Assembly (NCBI RefSeq): GCF_009183365.2 | Contig: NZ_CP068230.1 | Location: 4,679,001 to 4,743,000 of the forward strand | Direction of reading: 5' to 3' | Length of the DNA stretch: 64,000 nt | Origin: Shewanella algae | GTDB lineage: Bacteria > Pseudomonadota > Gammaproteobacteria > Enterobacterales > Shewanellaceae | Part shown: one piece after another, positions 1 through 8,606 of the stretch | How the letters are laid out: each line of letters begins with the position of its first letter | How positions within the stretch are numbered: the first letter of the stretch is position 1 | The notes under the pieces: model-generated | What the model saw: only the letters and a program-made list of their open reading frames with translations | Databases searched by the model: none | What the model was told of the DNA's origin: nothing | Translations under genes and position numbers: made by a program

Positions 1-436
1 GGCCATAGTGATCCTGGGAGCCATGTTGGTGCAACCCCTGGTCAGTTGGTTGTCTCCCAGATTCAGCAAGACTCTCTTGATGGCATTTTTCTGTTTGTTG
101 GGCGCCGCCGGGGTTGTGGGTATTTTGCTGAGTCACAGCACTTTAGTGATGGGCTTCAACCTGTTGCTGCTGGGGGCTGCCGCCTTCGCCCTCTACCCTA
201 TCGCTATTACGCTGGCCTGTGACAGCCTCGACAGCAGCAAGATAGTGGCGGCAACCGAACTTATGCTGCTCAGCTACTCTGTGGGTTCAGTTATCGGGCC
301 TCTGGTGGCCAACGGCTTCCAGCAACAGCAGGGTCTGCCTATGTATCTGGGCTTGTGTCTGACCACAACTTGTATCTATATGCTGTTGTCCAGTGTGCGA
401 CCAACCCGTGGCCGGATGCCGGCACTGCGTCCCTGA
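1..436 (+). CDS. MFS transporter, C-terminal part (gene enters from left edge)
   Basis: The frame is open to the left edge, so the start lies outside the window. About 144 residues are visible. They form several hydrophobic segments split by short polar loops, including PLVSWLSPRFSKT, where a basic residue follows a helix as in the loops between MFS helices. A Pro-rich, basic, non-membrane tail ends at a TGA at 434-436. The pattern fits the last four or five helices of a 12-helix major facilitator of the YcaD/sugar-efflux type. The substrate cannot be told. The next gene is on the opposite strand 33 bases on, so this gene ends its transcription unit here. Confidence 0.7.
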   Translation, partial: AIVILGAMLVQPLVSWLSPRFSKTLLMAFFCLLGAAGVVGILLSHSTLVMGFNLLLLGAAAFALYPIAITLACDSLDSSKIVAATELMLLSYSVGSVIGPLVANGFQQQQGLPMYLGLCLTTTCIYMLLSSVRPTRGRMPALRP

Positions 437-469
437 GCCGCTGCTGAGGCTCAGGATCCTTGGCCGGAC

Positions 470-898
470 TCAGGCACTCAACTCGGCCTTGGGCGGCCAG
501 ACAAGATACATGCCCTCACTGGCCGGTGAACTGAAACTGAAACCAAATTTGAGGTACAGTTGCGGCACATCGGCCATCAAGGTGATATAGGCACCCTCGA
601 AGGCGTGAGCTTTCAGATAGTCCATCACCTTTTGCATCAACAAACGCCCCAAGCCTTGTCCCTGCCAGCGGGGATCGACAGCCACATCCACCACTTCAAA
701 ATTAATTGCGCCGTCCCCCACTACCCTGGCCATGGCGATACACTCACCCTCGAAAACAAGTTGCACACCATAGAGGCTGTTGGGCAGCGCCTTTTCGACA
801 CCGGCTCTCGGCCTAGGGCTCAGTCCGGTAATCTGCCGCAAACGGATAAAGTCCTCCACAGCGGCGGTTTGCTCCAGAACTTCAACTTGCTGTTTCAT
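470..898 (-). CDS. GNAT family N-acetyltransferase
   Basis: 142 residues, a normal single-domain GNAT length. The acetyl-CoA pyrophosphate-binding motif A is visible as RWQGQGLGRLL (about residues 77-87), followed by an amphipathic helix and a C-terminal LYLKFGF motif B. The frame extends four codons upstream, but ATG at 898 is preferred because it overlaps the TGA of the preceding acetyltransferase in an ATGA, implying translational coupling. It is the last gene of a three-gene minus-strand operon: patatin, RimL-like GNAT, this gene. The acceptor substrate (small amine or protein N-terminus) cannot be predicted. Confidence 0.82.
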   Translation of the reverse strand: MKQQVEVLEQTAAVEDFIRLRQITGLSPRPRAGVEKALPNSLYGVQLVFEGECIAMARVVGDGAINFEVVDVAVDPRWQGQGLGRLLMQKVMDYLKAHAFEGAYITLMADVPQLYLKFGFSFSSPASEGMYLVWPPKAELSA

Positions 899-1425
899 TT
901 GGATAACCACTCCTTTGCCAACAGGGCATATTGATACTCACAGCCCCAGCGTCCCTTAAAGAAAATATTGTCGATAAAATGCCCTTCGCGGCGAAAGCCC
1001 AAGGCCTCAAGCAAGCGCCAGGCAGGGCGATTCTCCGTGTCGGTAATTGCGATCACCCTGTGTCTGCCAAGCTCACGAAACAGGTAATCCAGCACGGCGA
1101 ATACCGCTTCCCTGGCGATACCCCGCCTCTGCCAGAGTGGATCCAGGCTGAATCCCAACTCCACTTGCTGCTCATCAATGAAGTGCAAGGCCAGATCGCC
1201 GGCCAGAGTGCCGTCGGTAAGCTCAATAGCCAGTTGATACCAATGACCGCTCAGCGCCCAAGCTTTTGGAATGGCTTCATACAAGGTCTTGGCTTGTTCG
1301 AGACTGAAGGTGTCCCAGCTTTGATAACGAGCCACCTGCGGCTCCTGCCGATAACGGCTGAAGGCGGCAAGATCTGACGCTCTTAAGCGGCGCAGTGTCA
1401 GGTTGGTGCTTGTAATTGGCTCCAT
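895..1425 (-). CDS. GNAT acetyltransferase, RimJ/RimL type
   Basis: 176 residues. The N-terminal LTLRRLRASD is typical of RimJ/RimL-type acetyltransferases (Acetyltransf_3). The acetyl-CoA loop appears as LWQRRGIAREA (about residues 98-108), and ENRPAWRLLEALGF is the usual motif preceding the last strand. The family acetylates ribosomal protein N-termini, aminoglycosides or small amines; which one applies is not visible. It starts 3 bases after the patatin gene stops and overlaps the next GNAT gene by 4 bases, so the three are almost certainly one transcript. Confidence 0.83.
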   Translation of the reverse strand: MEPITSTNLTLRRLRASDLAAFSRYRQEPQVARYQSWDTFSLEQAKTLYEAIPKAWALSGHWYQLAIELTDGTLAGDLALHFIDEQQVELGFSLDPLWQRRGIAREAVFAVLDYLFRELGRHRVIAITDTENRPAWRLLEALGFRREGHFIDNIFFKGRWGCEYQYALLAKEWLSK

Positions 1426-1428
1426 TCG

Positions 1429-2328
1429 CTATCCAGCCCTTTGCTTTTCACCAAAACAACAGAACTGCTGCACAGCCGGTAGCGCTTCACGGCCATCGGC
1501 CAGCCCTAAATGATACACAGCCTCTACCTTGTTGATGTCGCGCTCCAGCCTCGACAAGTCCAGCGCCATCTTGGGTTGGATCACCATGGCACTCCCTTCA
1601 GCAACTGCCTGTTGTAATTGCTGTTGTGCCTGGTTATACACCTGATGGCGCCTCAGCAAAGCCTCGGCAACCTTGGGGTAACGCCGATAGGCCTTTTGTG
1701 CCAACCATTTAAACTTAAAGGCTGACTTACTGTAATCCGCGGCCTGGGTCAGGATAACCAGCTGTTTTTGATAGCCGTCAGCTCTGGCTTGCTGCAGCGG
1801 GATAGGAGCCGCAATGCCACCATCAAGATAAGGCACCCCATTGATGGCGACGGGTTTGGAGATAAAAGGCAGGCTGCTTGAGGCAATCAGTATCTGCAAC
1901 AGCTCGTCGTGGCCACCAAAATCACTCATGCCAAAGAAGTCGGTTTCACCGGAAAGGCAGTTGAAAGCACCTATTTTGAATTCGGCCCCCGAGGACAGGA
2001 AGGTCTCAAAATCGAACGGCAGCAACTCGTGAGCCATACGTCTATAGGTGAAGTCAGTATTGACATAATTGCCCGTCTTTAGCAGATGCCTCATGCCCAT
2101 GTAGCGCTTATCTGCAAGATAACGCTGCTGAATTAACAGGTTACGCCCTTTCTGTCTGGAAAGGTACGAAGCCGGGTAGATGGCTCCAGCGGAAACCCCT
2201 ACCTGATAATCAAACATGACTCCGGCTTCCAGGAAAGCATCCAGCACCCCGGCGGTATAAATGGCGCGCAGGCCACCGCCCTCCAGCACCAAAGCCGTGC
2301 CTTGCAGTTGCGAAAACTCTGTGACCAT
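1429..2328 (-). CDS. patatin-like phospholipase (YjjU-like)
   Basis: 299 residues from the ATG at 2328. A longer frame adds 15 residues, but this ATG follows a G-rich Shine-Dalgarno run (GGGGGGAA) at proper distance and removes a non-conserved hydrophobic stub. Patatin landmarks are all present: the oxyanion loop EGGGLR (16-21), nucleophile elbow GVSAG with Ser46, and the DGG motif with Asp169 completing the Ser-Asp dyad. The ISKPV stretch just before DGG is also typical. This predicts an esterase or phospholipase A acting on acyl lipids. No signal peptide is seen, so it is cytoplasmic or membrane-peripheral. It resembles E. coli YjjU in size. First gene of the operon with two GNATs. Confidence 0.85.
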   Translation of the reverse strand: MVTEFSQLQGTALVLEGGGLRAIYTAGVLDAFLEAGVMFDYQVGVSAGAIYPASYLSRQKGRNLLIQQRYLADKRYMGMRHLLKTGNYVNTDFTYRRMAHELLPFDFETFLSSGAEFKIGAFNCLSGETDFFGMSDFGGHDELLQILIASSSLPFISKPVAINGVPYLDGGIAAPIPLQQARADGYQKQLVILTQAADYSKSAFKFKWLAQKAYRRYPKVAEALLRRHQVYNQAQQQLQQAVAEGSAMVIQPKMALDLSRLERDINKVEAVYHLGLADGREALPAVQQFCCFGEKQRAG

Positions 2329-2661
2329 TATGATTCCCCCCAATACAGCCAATAGCGCAGCATAGCCAAGCAAGGCCCACAGGGGAAGCCACTCTTGAAA
2401 TACCCGTACTTTAGCAGTAAGAAATTTGCCTTGAATTACTTAAGCTTATGCTGATTTTTCATTAAGAAATCCGCCAAAAACATTCAAATTGATTGTCAAC
2501 TCACCCTTGGCAACCCCTGGTGGCATAGGGCTTGCCCCTGCTTGGCCGGGTCCAAATGCCGCCGATATCAGTCGAGTCGGCACCATCAGGCAACTGATTA
2601 AAAAGTAACTTATCTGCAGTGGCAGGAAGCCACGCAGTATCGCCTGACAGGAGTAAAAGGA
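2329..2661. other. 333-base intergenic stretch between divergent genes
   Basis: Separates the minus-strand patatin operon from the plus-strand small gene at 2662 and must hold both promoters. AT-rich blocks near 2410-2470 (gaattacttaagcttatgc) are plausible promoter material. A reverse-strand frame at 2446-2679 has no Shine-Dalgarno and an odd composition, and was not accepted. No convincing RNA gene, repeat or terminator is visible. Confidence 0.4.
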
Positions 2662-2835
2662 ATGGATGCTAGCAATCAAGGAGAAATCTGCTTACTGCCG
2701 CAGTTGGCCAACAAGCACAAACTCAAGCTCTATCGCTGTTGTCTGGAAGAATTTCGACAGTTGGGCTACTGGGACCAATATGTGCAACAGGTGCAGGATG
2801 AAATGCACAGGCTACAGGCCTTGGCGGAAGAGTAA
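2662..2835 (+). CDS. small conserved-looking protein of 57 residues, unknown function
   Basis: ATG at 2662 follows a strong Shine-Dalgarno (AGGAG at 2649-2653, 8 bases upstream) and runs to TAA at 2833-2835. The product starts MDASNQGEICLLPQLANKHK and continues as an amphipathic, probably all-helical peptide rich in Gln, Leu, Tyr and Trp (EEFRQLGYWDQYVQQVQDEM), ending LAEE. The two adjacent cysteines near residue 26 are notable. There is no signal peptide or membrane segment. Codon use looks coding, and the reading frame and ribosome site fit together. I do not recognise a named family; such short helical proteins are common in Shewanella genomes. Confidence 0.65.
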   Translation: MDASNQGEICLLPQLANKHKLKLYRCCLEEFRQLGYWDQYVQQVQDEMHRLQALAEE

Positions 2836-3004
2836 ACTGCATTGCACCCGGTAATAGGGTGACACAAGTCAAATTTAAGTTGAATTTTTCCCCGGAACAG
2901 GCTGCAATAGCGACGCAAAATTTCACCTTGGGCGGTTTAGCCACTCAAAGATGCAAAGCCAACTTCAATTTGGCCAAGGATGCCGAAATACTTAAGGGAA
3001 AAAG

Positions 3005-3325
3005 ATGAAACGCTTTGTTTTTTATTTTATTTTTGGTTATGCCTGTTACCTGAGTTGGGTAAAACTCAGCGGCAATGAACCGCAGCAGCTGACCGACATT
3101 CACCAAGACACCATAAGCAATAGCATCCGCGAAGCGGCTCAAACCGCCCCGCGCTATGCCAGTAAGCCTGTAGAGATGGACGCCGGCTTCCACTGCGATG
3201 GACGCCAGTATTGCAGCCAGATGACCTCCAGAGCCGAAGCCGAGTACTTCAACCGTTACTGCCCCAACACCAAGATGGATGGCGACAATGATGGCCGCCC
3301 CTGTGAAAACGACAGCCGCTGGTAA
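3005..3325 (+). CDS. excalibur calcium-binding domain protein
   Basis: 106 residues with a Shine-Dalgarno AAGGGA just upstream. The N-terminus MKRFVFYFIFGYACYLSWV is a signal peptide or single membrane anchor. The C-terminal 40 residues form an excalibur domain: HCDGRQYCSQMTS, then NRYCPN, then the calcium-loop motif MDGDNDGRPCE with the Cys pair that frames the DxDxDG loop. Excalibur domains are extracytoplasmic and often attached to nucleases or surface proteins; here it stands alone behind an anchor and a polar linker. The role is unknown; surface Ca2+ binding is inferred from the motif. Confidence 0.8.
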   Translation: MKRFVFYFIFGYACYLSWVKLSGNEPQQLTDIHQDTISNSIREAAQTAPRYASKPVEMDAGFHCDGRQYCSQMTSRAEAEYFNRYCPNTKMDGDNDGRPCENDSRW

Positions 3326-3399
3326 AGCAATAATCCGTCTTGGCCTGTAGCCATTTCCCCAACTGGCAATGACAATCCACTGGTAATGACAACCCTGAG

Positions 3400-4317
3400 T
3401 CAAGCAGCAACCTGTGGACCATCTTCTGCAAAACAGGCACTCAGGGTTGCTATGGCTTCGCGGATCTTTGGCGCCTGCGCCTCTCGTCCCGCGGTCAGAG
3501 CGTAAACGCTGTACTGCGGCAGTTGCCAGTCAGGCAATAGAGGCAATAAAGTGCCCTGCTGCAAAAACTGCCGCACTTCAGGCTCTGGCAAGGCCGCATA
3601 ACCCAAACCATCCAAGGTAAAGCGGATCAGACTCTGCATATTGTTGACCGCCAGACGCCCTGGCGCCAAAGACAGCTGCTCACCACTGACGGTATGACTC
3701 AACATACTGTCCTGCACCATACTCCCCTTATGGCACAGACGCTCCCAGTTCTGCAATTCACCGGGATGCATGGGCATTGAGTTCCCTCGCCTACGCAGAA
3801 AGTCCGGTGCCACGCACAAGAGCATCTGCCAATCGGCCAGATGATGAGCCACCAGCGCCGAATCGGCCAAAGGCCCGATACAGATGGCCAGATCTATGCC
3901 ACTACCCACCAGATCCACAGTCTCATCCTGCAGCTGCAGCGACAATTGAATGCCGGGATGCGCTTCCAACAGACGCCTTAGCGGCTCACTGAGAAGACCG
4001 CCACCAAAGCCCACAGGGGCGGCTATCCGCAATTCACCGGCCGGACCGTCCTTCAAACGACTCAACTGCACCTCTGTCTCATCGGCAAGAGCTATCATCT
4101 GTACACAGCTCTGGTAAAAGAGCTTACCTGCCTCGGTCGGTGTCAACGCCCTGGTGCTGCGATTTAGTAGCCCAAGCCCAAGTTGCTGCTCCAGCTTGAA
4201 GATCTGCTGGCTAACGGCAGATGTACTCATGCATAACTGCCTGGCGGCGGCATTCATAGTGCCTTTCTCAACTGTGGTGGCAAATACCAGCATCGCCTTG
4301 ACCATCTGCCTATTCAT
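3400..4317 (-). CDS. LysR-family transcriptional regulator (IrgB-like by position)
   Basis: 305 residues. The N-terminal winged helix-turn-helix is clear: FATTVEKGTMNAAARQLCMS then TSAVSQQIFKLEQQLGLGLL and NRSTRALTPTEAG (residues about 10-66). The remainder is a LysR substrate domain of normal length. It is transcribed away from a TonB-dependent receptor whose promoter carries a Fur-like box. This is the arrangement of irgB and irgA in Vibrio cholerae, where the LysR activator controls the divergent receptor. That parallel is inference from layout and family, not from sequence comparison. The effector is unknown. Confidence 0.85.
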   Translation of the reverse strand: MNRQMVKAMLVFATTVEKGTMNAAARQLCMSTSAVSQQIFKLEQQLGLGLLNRSTRALTPTEAGKLFYQSCVQMIALADETEVQLSRLKDGPAGELRIAAPVGFGGGLLSEPLRRLLEAHPGIQLSLQLQDETVDLVGSGIDLAICIGPLADSALVAHHLADWQMLLCVAPDFLRRRGNSMPMHPGELQNWERLCHKGSMVQDSMLSHTVSGEQLSLAPGRLAVNNMQSLIRFTLDGLGYAALPEPEVRQFLQQGTLLPLLPDWQLPQYSVYALTAGREAQAPKIREAIATLSACFAEDGPQVAA

Positions 4318-4436
4318 CTTTAAGCCCCATCACAACAGCAAAAACATCTCAGTTACGGCGGTCGCCATAAAGCATTCCTTAACTGTGTTTCCAGAAAAAT
4401 GCGCTTGAGAGGATTGTATCATCGGCGTAAATTCTC

Positions 4437-4455
4437 GCCATTGAAAATCATTCTC
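4437..4455 (+). promoter_or_regulatory. Fur-box-like operator upstream of the TonB-dependent receptor
   Basis: gccattgaaaatcattctc matches the 19-base Fur consensus at 14 of 19 positions by direct alignment, with the central AAATCATT intact. It lies 43-61 bases upstream of the chosen receptor start and 120 bases upstream of the divergent LysR start, so Fur bound here could act on both. Iron repression of the receptor is inferred. Confidence 0.65.
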
Positions 4456-4497
4456 ATTTACCAAATTTGCAATTATGCATTCAGGAGTTTAAAGCCG

Positions 4498-6474
4498 ATG
4501 TCTTTGTGTCGAATCAGCCCTCTGGCCAGCGCCATTGCCGCACTCTTCCTCATACCTGCAGCACAGGCCGATGAAGCGCCCCAAGACATGGAAGTCATAG
4601 TAGTTACCGCCTCCGGCTACGAGCAACAACTCAAGGATGCTCCCGCCTCTATCAGCGTACTTACCCGAGAACAGCTGGATAGCCGTTTCTATCGCGATAT
4701 TACCGATGCCATGTTGGATGTTCCCGGTGTCGTGGTTACCGGTGGCAGCGATCGCCGTGACATTAGCCTGAGGGGCATGGGAAGCCAATACACTCTGATC
4801 CTGGTGGACGGCATGCGCCAGTCATCCCGGGAGACTCGCACCAATAGCGATGGCCCGGGAGTCGAAGGCGCCTGGACTCCGCCACTGTCGGCAATAGACA
4901 GAATCGAAGTGGTGCGCGGCCCCATGTCATCCCTGTATGGTTCTGACGCCATAGGCGGGGTGATCAATATCATCACCCGCAAGGTTCCGGAAAACTGGCA
5001 GGGAGAACTCAGACTGGACAGCACAGTTCAGGAACACAGCGAATCCGGCAATATTTATCAGGGTAACTTCTTTGTCAGCGGTGCCCTGATCCCTAACTGG
5101 CTGGGGTTACAACTTTATGGCCAGTACACCAAGCGTGAAGAAGACCAGATAACCGGCGGTTACCGCGGTCGAGATGCCAACAATCTCAGTGCCCGTTTCT
5201 CGCTGACCCCGAGTGACGACCACGACATCATTTTGGAAGTCAGCAATGCCGTTCAAGAGTTGGACAGCACCCTGGGCAAAACCGTCGCCCCGCTCGCTCC
5301 AGGTGAATCCTGCGGTCGTTACGGCTGCCCGGCGTCCTCCACCACTGAATATGAGAGCCGCAAATACTCCTTGGCACACTCGGGCCGCTGGGAAATAGGC
5401 ACGAGTAATACCTGGGTCAAATATGAAGAGTTCGAAAACAAAAGCCGAGAGATGACCATCAAAAACACTGATGCCCAGACCAGTCTGGTCACCGGCTTTG
5501 GTGATAGTCATACCACCACCTTTGGGGCCGCCTTCAACTACCAGGATCTCAGCGACAAGACAGGTAACCAGATAGGTGACCGTAGTGACATCAGCAGACG
5601 CCAATGGTCGGTATTTGCCGAAAACGAATGGCGCATAAGCGGCACCTTTGCCCTGACGGCCGGTTTACGCATGGATGATGACGAAAACTTTGGCGAGCAC
5701 TTCAGCCCCCGTATCTACGGAGTCTGGGATCTGACCGACAGCACAACCCTCAAAGGTGGTGTTTCCACCGGCTTCAGAGCCCCAAGCCTGAGACAAACTG
5801 TGCCGGATTGGGGCCAGGTCAGCCGCGGTGGCAATATGTATGGTAACCCGGATCTCAAACCCGAGACTTCAATCAACTACGAACTGGGGCTGCACACCGG
5901 CTTCGGCGACAATATCACCACGGCCCTGACCGTCTTCTATAACGAGTTTGAAGACAAGATCACCCGGGTACCCTGCCCCGAGAGTCAGTGTACCGACGGT
6001 CCGAACCAGTTTGGCTCCGATCCCACCACTTACGTGAATGTGGATGAAGCGGTAACTCAAGGGTTCGAGCTGGATTTCAACTATGACATCAATGATGACA
6101 TCCAGCTTTCGGCCAACTACACCTATACGGACTCAGAGCAAAAGACAGGGCGCTATCAGGGCAGTCCATTGAATCAATTGCCCAAGCACCTGCTGCAAAC
6201 CTCCCTGAACTGGCAAATCAACGACCGCTGGGGCAGTTGGGCCAGAGTGCACTACCGGGGTGAAGAGAGCCAACCCACCACGGGCCCCTCTTCGTCGACT
6301 CTGGTGGCCCCCTCTTACACTCTGGTGGATATAGGTGCCAACCTGCAGCTGATGGAAAACCTCAAACTCAGCGCCGGTATCTATAATTTACTGGACAAAG
6401 AGATTACCCAGGAAGAATACGGCTATATCGAAGACGGCCGCCGCTACTGGCTGGGGATGACCTGGAGTTTCTAA
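4498..6474 (+). CDS. TonB-dependent siderophore/iron receptor (IrgA/FepA type)
   Basis: 658 residues from the ATG at 4498, which gives a signal peptide MSLCRISPLASAIAALFLIP ending AQADE; the longer open frame would place non-secretory sequence in front. A TonB-box-like EVIVVTAS follows at the mature N-terminus. The plug domain is clear (APASISVLTREQL, then VVVTGGSDRRDISLRGMGS, then IEVVRGPMSSLYGSDAIGG and VINIITRK). A 22-strand barrel is implied by the GFRAPSLRQT and NPDLKPETSINYELG motifs, and the chain ends in aromatic GMTWSF. It takes up a ferric siderophore across the outer membrane using TonB-ExbB-ExbD. Plug and length fit the IrgA/enterobactin-catecholate group, but the ligand is not certain. 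Expected to be Fur-repressed through the box just upstream. Confidence 0.92.
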   Translation: MSLCRISPLASAIAALFLIPAAQADEAPQDMEVIVVTASGYEQQLKDAPASISVLTREQLDSRFYRDITDAMLDVPGVVVTGGSDRRDISLRGMGSQYTLILVDGMRQSSRETRTNSDGPGVEGAWTPPLSAIDRIEVVRGPMSSLYGSDAIGGVINIITRKVPENWQGELRLDSTVQEHSESGNIYQGNFFVSGALIPNWLGLQLYGQYTKREEDQITGGYRGRDANNLSARFSLTPSDDHDIILEVSNAVQELDSTLGKTVAPLAPGESCGRYGCPASSTTEYESRKYSLAHSGRWEIGTSNTWVKYEEFENKSREMTIKNTDAQTSLVTGFGDSHTTTFGAAFNYQDLSDKTGNQIGDRSDISRRQWSVFAENEWRISGTFALTAGLRMDDDENFGEHFSPRIYGVWDLTDSTTLKGGVSTGFRAPSLRQTVPDWGQVSRGGNMYGNPDLKPETSINYELGLHTGFGDNITTALTVFYNEFEDKITRVPCPESQCTDGPNQFGSDPTTYVNVDEAVTQGFELDFNYDINDDIQLSANYTYTDSEQKTGRYQGSPLNQLPKHLLQTSLNWQINDRWGSWARVHYRGEESQPTTGPSSSTLVAPSYTLVDIGANLQLMENLKLSAGIYNLLDKEITQEEYGYIEDGRRYWLGMTWSF

Positions 6475-6549
6475 CGAGGAAGCCTTATGCCGTTTTTATA
6501 AGCCAGAACAGTTCTGGGATATACTGGCGCCGTTCAACTCTCTCACTCC

Positions 6550-6576
6550 AAAGACCGCGCACCGCCGCGGTCTTTT
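6550..6576 (+). terminator. Rho-independent terminator after the receptor gene
   Basis: Ten-base-pair stem aaagaccgcg / cgcggtcttt with a 6-base loop, followed by a short T run (tctttt). It lies 76 bases after the receptor stop and before the next gene. Confidence 0.8.
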
Positions 6577-6648
6577 AATAGCTGTTGCAAAAAACGCCAT
6601 GACAGCGTTTACTGTGTCCGCGCCAAATTCCCAAGGTTAAGGAAAACA

Positions 6649-8175
6649 ATGAAACTGATACTGATCATTATCGCGTTTGTGGCCTTCTTTATCGCCCTGA
6701 AAAAGTGGCAACGAGCCCAGGCGGTAAAAAGCGGCGACCCGGATGCCATGGCCAATGAAGGCTTGAGACTGATTGGCAGAAATAGAGTCGATGAAGGCAT
6801 AGCACTGCTGGAGCAGGCCGCCAATAAAGATCATCCCGCCGCTGCCCAAATGCTCTATGAGTTCTATACCCGTCCCGAGCTGGAGATGGTGCCCAACGAT
6901 GCCGACAAGGCGATGCACTGGGCCGCCAAGGCCTCGTCATTGGACAATGAATTTGCCAAGCTCCATGACCTGATGTTGGAGCTGCGCCAACACCCTGCTT
7001 TTGGTGACAATATTCAGCTGCTGGAGCAAAACTTACTCCCCAGAGCCGAAGCCGGTGATACTGAGAGCCAGAGCCAACTGGGACGGGTCTATTCCCGTAA
7101 CCCGATACTCGATAAGGACGGCAGTAAGGCGATGAAATGGCTCGAGTTGGCCGCCGCCAAGGATGATCCCGAAGCCTGCTTTCATCTGGGGATATTGCTG
7201 CAGGAGCCCAGGCAAGGGGAAGCCGATTTGCAACAGGCCAGATTCTGGCTCACCAAGGCACACCAGCTGGGTGAAGCGGCCAGCGCCGGTCATCTGGCGG
7301 AAATGATGTTGCAAGGCCTAGGTGGCCCGGTGGATAAACGCCAGGCCGAGCAGCTGTTGATAGAGCAGGCCCAGGACAGCAGTTACTTTCAGTTGATGCT
7401 GGGACAGCGCTACCTGCGCGGTGACCAATTACCTCAAGATCTGCACAAGGCCAGAGAGTGGTTGGAAAAGGCCGCGGCCGATGAAGATGATAGCGTGGCA
7501 GGTCCTGTGTTGGCCGGCTTCCTGCTCGACCACTCCCGCGACAGTCAGGATCATCTGCGTGCCAAGGCAATACTTGAACCCCTGGCACAGGTTTGGGATC
7601 TTAGTGCCCATTTTCAACTCGGTAAACTCTATGAACAAGGGCTGGGCGTCAATCGCCAGTTGCCGCTGGCACTGATGCATTTCGAGTTTGCTTCCATGGG
7701 GGACGAAGCCGAGTATATCGCGGCCAAAGAGTCACTGGCGGCGCGTCTGAGCCAATCGGAAAAACAGCAGGCCGAAGCACTCAAGCAGGAATATCTGGCG
7801 CTGCACCCCATAGACAGCCTGGCCCAGGCCAGATTGGATCTCCTCAAGGGCCAGGCTTTGCTGTATGCGGATAAGCGAGAATACCAGGAACTGCAACAAG
7901 CGCTGCCCTGGCTGGAGAAGGCCGCCTTCGGCGGAGAAACCCTGGCCTATGAAGAACTGTATGAAACCTACCTCGAGCTGGACCAAAGGGTAGACGCCGC
8001 CGTATGGCTGCAGCTGGAACTGGAAGAACATAACCAGTTCGGTTTGTTGGGTGATCAGGTACTGCAGCAACAGGAACTGTTGCAAAGCTTTACCGAGGCC
8101 GAAACCGCCTGGTATGAGCAGCGTCTCGAAGAGGTTCGGGCGCAGTTGCCGCAAAACAACCCAGAAGCCGCCTGA
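6649..8175 (+). CDS. membrane-anchored Sel1/TPR-repeat protein
   Basis: 508 residues with a good Shine-Dalgarno (AAGGAAAACA before ATG). Residues 2-16 are a single hydrophobic N-terminal anchor, then the basic KKWQRAQ. The rest is a run of Sel1-like repeats of 36-40 residues with the AxxWLexAAxxGdxxA pattern: AMKWLELAAAKDDPEACFHLG, ARFWLTKAHQLGEAASAG, AREWLEKAAADED, ALMHFEFASMGD, ALPWLEKAAFGGETLAYEEL. Sel1 arrays are protein-protein scaffolds. The anchor places the array in the cytoplasm or periplasm, depending on topology. Stand-alone gene between two terminators. No partner can be inferred from the neighbours. Confidence 0.85.
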   Translation: MKLILIIIAFVAFFIALKKWQRAQAVKSGDPDAMANEGLRLIGRNRVDEGIALLEQAANKDHPAAAQMLYEFYTRPELEMVPNDADKAMHWAAKASSLDNEFAKLHDLMLELRQHPAFGDNIQLLEQNLLPRAEAGDTESQSQLGRVYSRNPILDKDGSKAMKWLELAAAKDDPEACFHLGILLQEPRQGEADLQQARFWLTKAHQLGEAASAGHLAEMMLQGLGGPVDKRQAEQLLIEQAQDSSYFQLMLGQRYLRGDQLPQDLHKAREWLEKAAADEDDSVAGPVLAGFLLDHSRDSQDHLRAKAILEPLAQVWDLSAHFQLGKLYEQGLGVNRQLPLALMHFEFASMGDEAEYIAAKESLAARLSQSEKQQAEALKQEYLALHPIDSLAQARLDLLKGQALLYADKREYQELQQALPWLEKAAFGGETLAYEELYETYLELDQRVDAAVWLQLELEEHNQFGLLGDQVLQQQELLQSFTEAETAWYEQRLEEVRAQLPQNNPEAA

Positions 8176-8190
8176 GCTGTGTTAAACCTT

Positions 8191-8227
8191 AAAGACAGAC
8201 CCCGGCCAAGGCCTGGGTCTGTCTTTT
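8191..8227 (+). terminator. strong Rho-independent terminator
   Basis: Twelve-base-pair stem aaagacagaccc / gggtctgtcttt with a GC-rich apical region (cggccaaggcct) that can extend the stem, then TTTT. It follows the Sel1-repeat gene by 15 bases. Because the stem ends in A-runs on the other side, it can also work on the convergent gene at 8262-8606. Confidence 0.9.
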
Positions 8228-8261
8228 CTGAGATGATTGCCAGAACCGCTAACCCAGCGGT

Positions 8262-8606
8262 TCAGCCTTTATTCTTGATGGTCCAGTAGGCGGCGTTGAC
8301 ACCATCTTCACGAAATTCGATATCCACCGGGTACTCACGCTCACAACCCTCGACTATCCAGCGTTCATGCCAGTAGCGCTCACCGACTTTGCCTTTGGGC
8401 ATCGCCAGCACAAAGGCAAAAAACTGCTCCGGCACCTCGCAGCCGCGACGAGCCACTTCGGCAGCCACTCCCGGCATGGCATCCCTGAGCAGGGTTTCAT
8501 TGGCTAAAGTGCCTTGCTGAACTATCTCCTCAGAGAAGTATTCCCCTTCGGCCGCGGCTACCGGCAGTGACACCAGCAAGCCACACAAGATCCCAATCCA
8601 TTTCAT
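8262..8606 (-). CDS. small periplasmic protein, unknown function
   Basis: 114 residues with a strong ribosome site (GGAGGAAAACAG before ATG). The N-terminus MKWIGILCGLLVSLPVAAA is a classic Sec signal with an AxA cleavage site, leaving a mature acidic protein of about 95 residues. Two cysteines (near RRGCEVPE and VEGCERE) could form a disulfide. The pattern of charged and aromatic residues (RYWHERWIVEGCEREYPVDI) suggests a small beta-rich domain. I do not recognise the family. Similar secreted proteins are common in Shewanella. Confidence 0.72.
   Translation of the reverse strand: MKWIGILCGLLVSLPVAAAEGEYFSEEIVQQGTLANETLLRDAMPGVAAEVARRGCEVPEQFFAFVLAMPKGKVGERYWHERWIVEGCEREYPVDIEFREDGVNAAYWTIKNKG

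Noticed and set aside
2446..2679. Reverse-strand frame of 77 codons upstream of the 57-residue gene
   Set aside because: No ribosome site, poor codon pattern and overlap with the supported gene at 2662; treated as chance.
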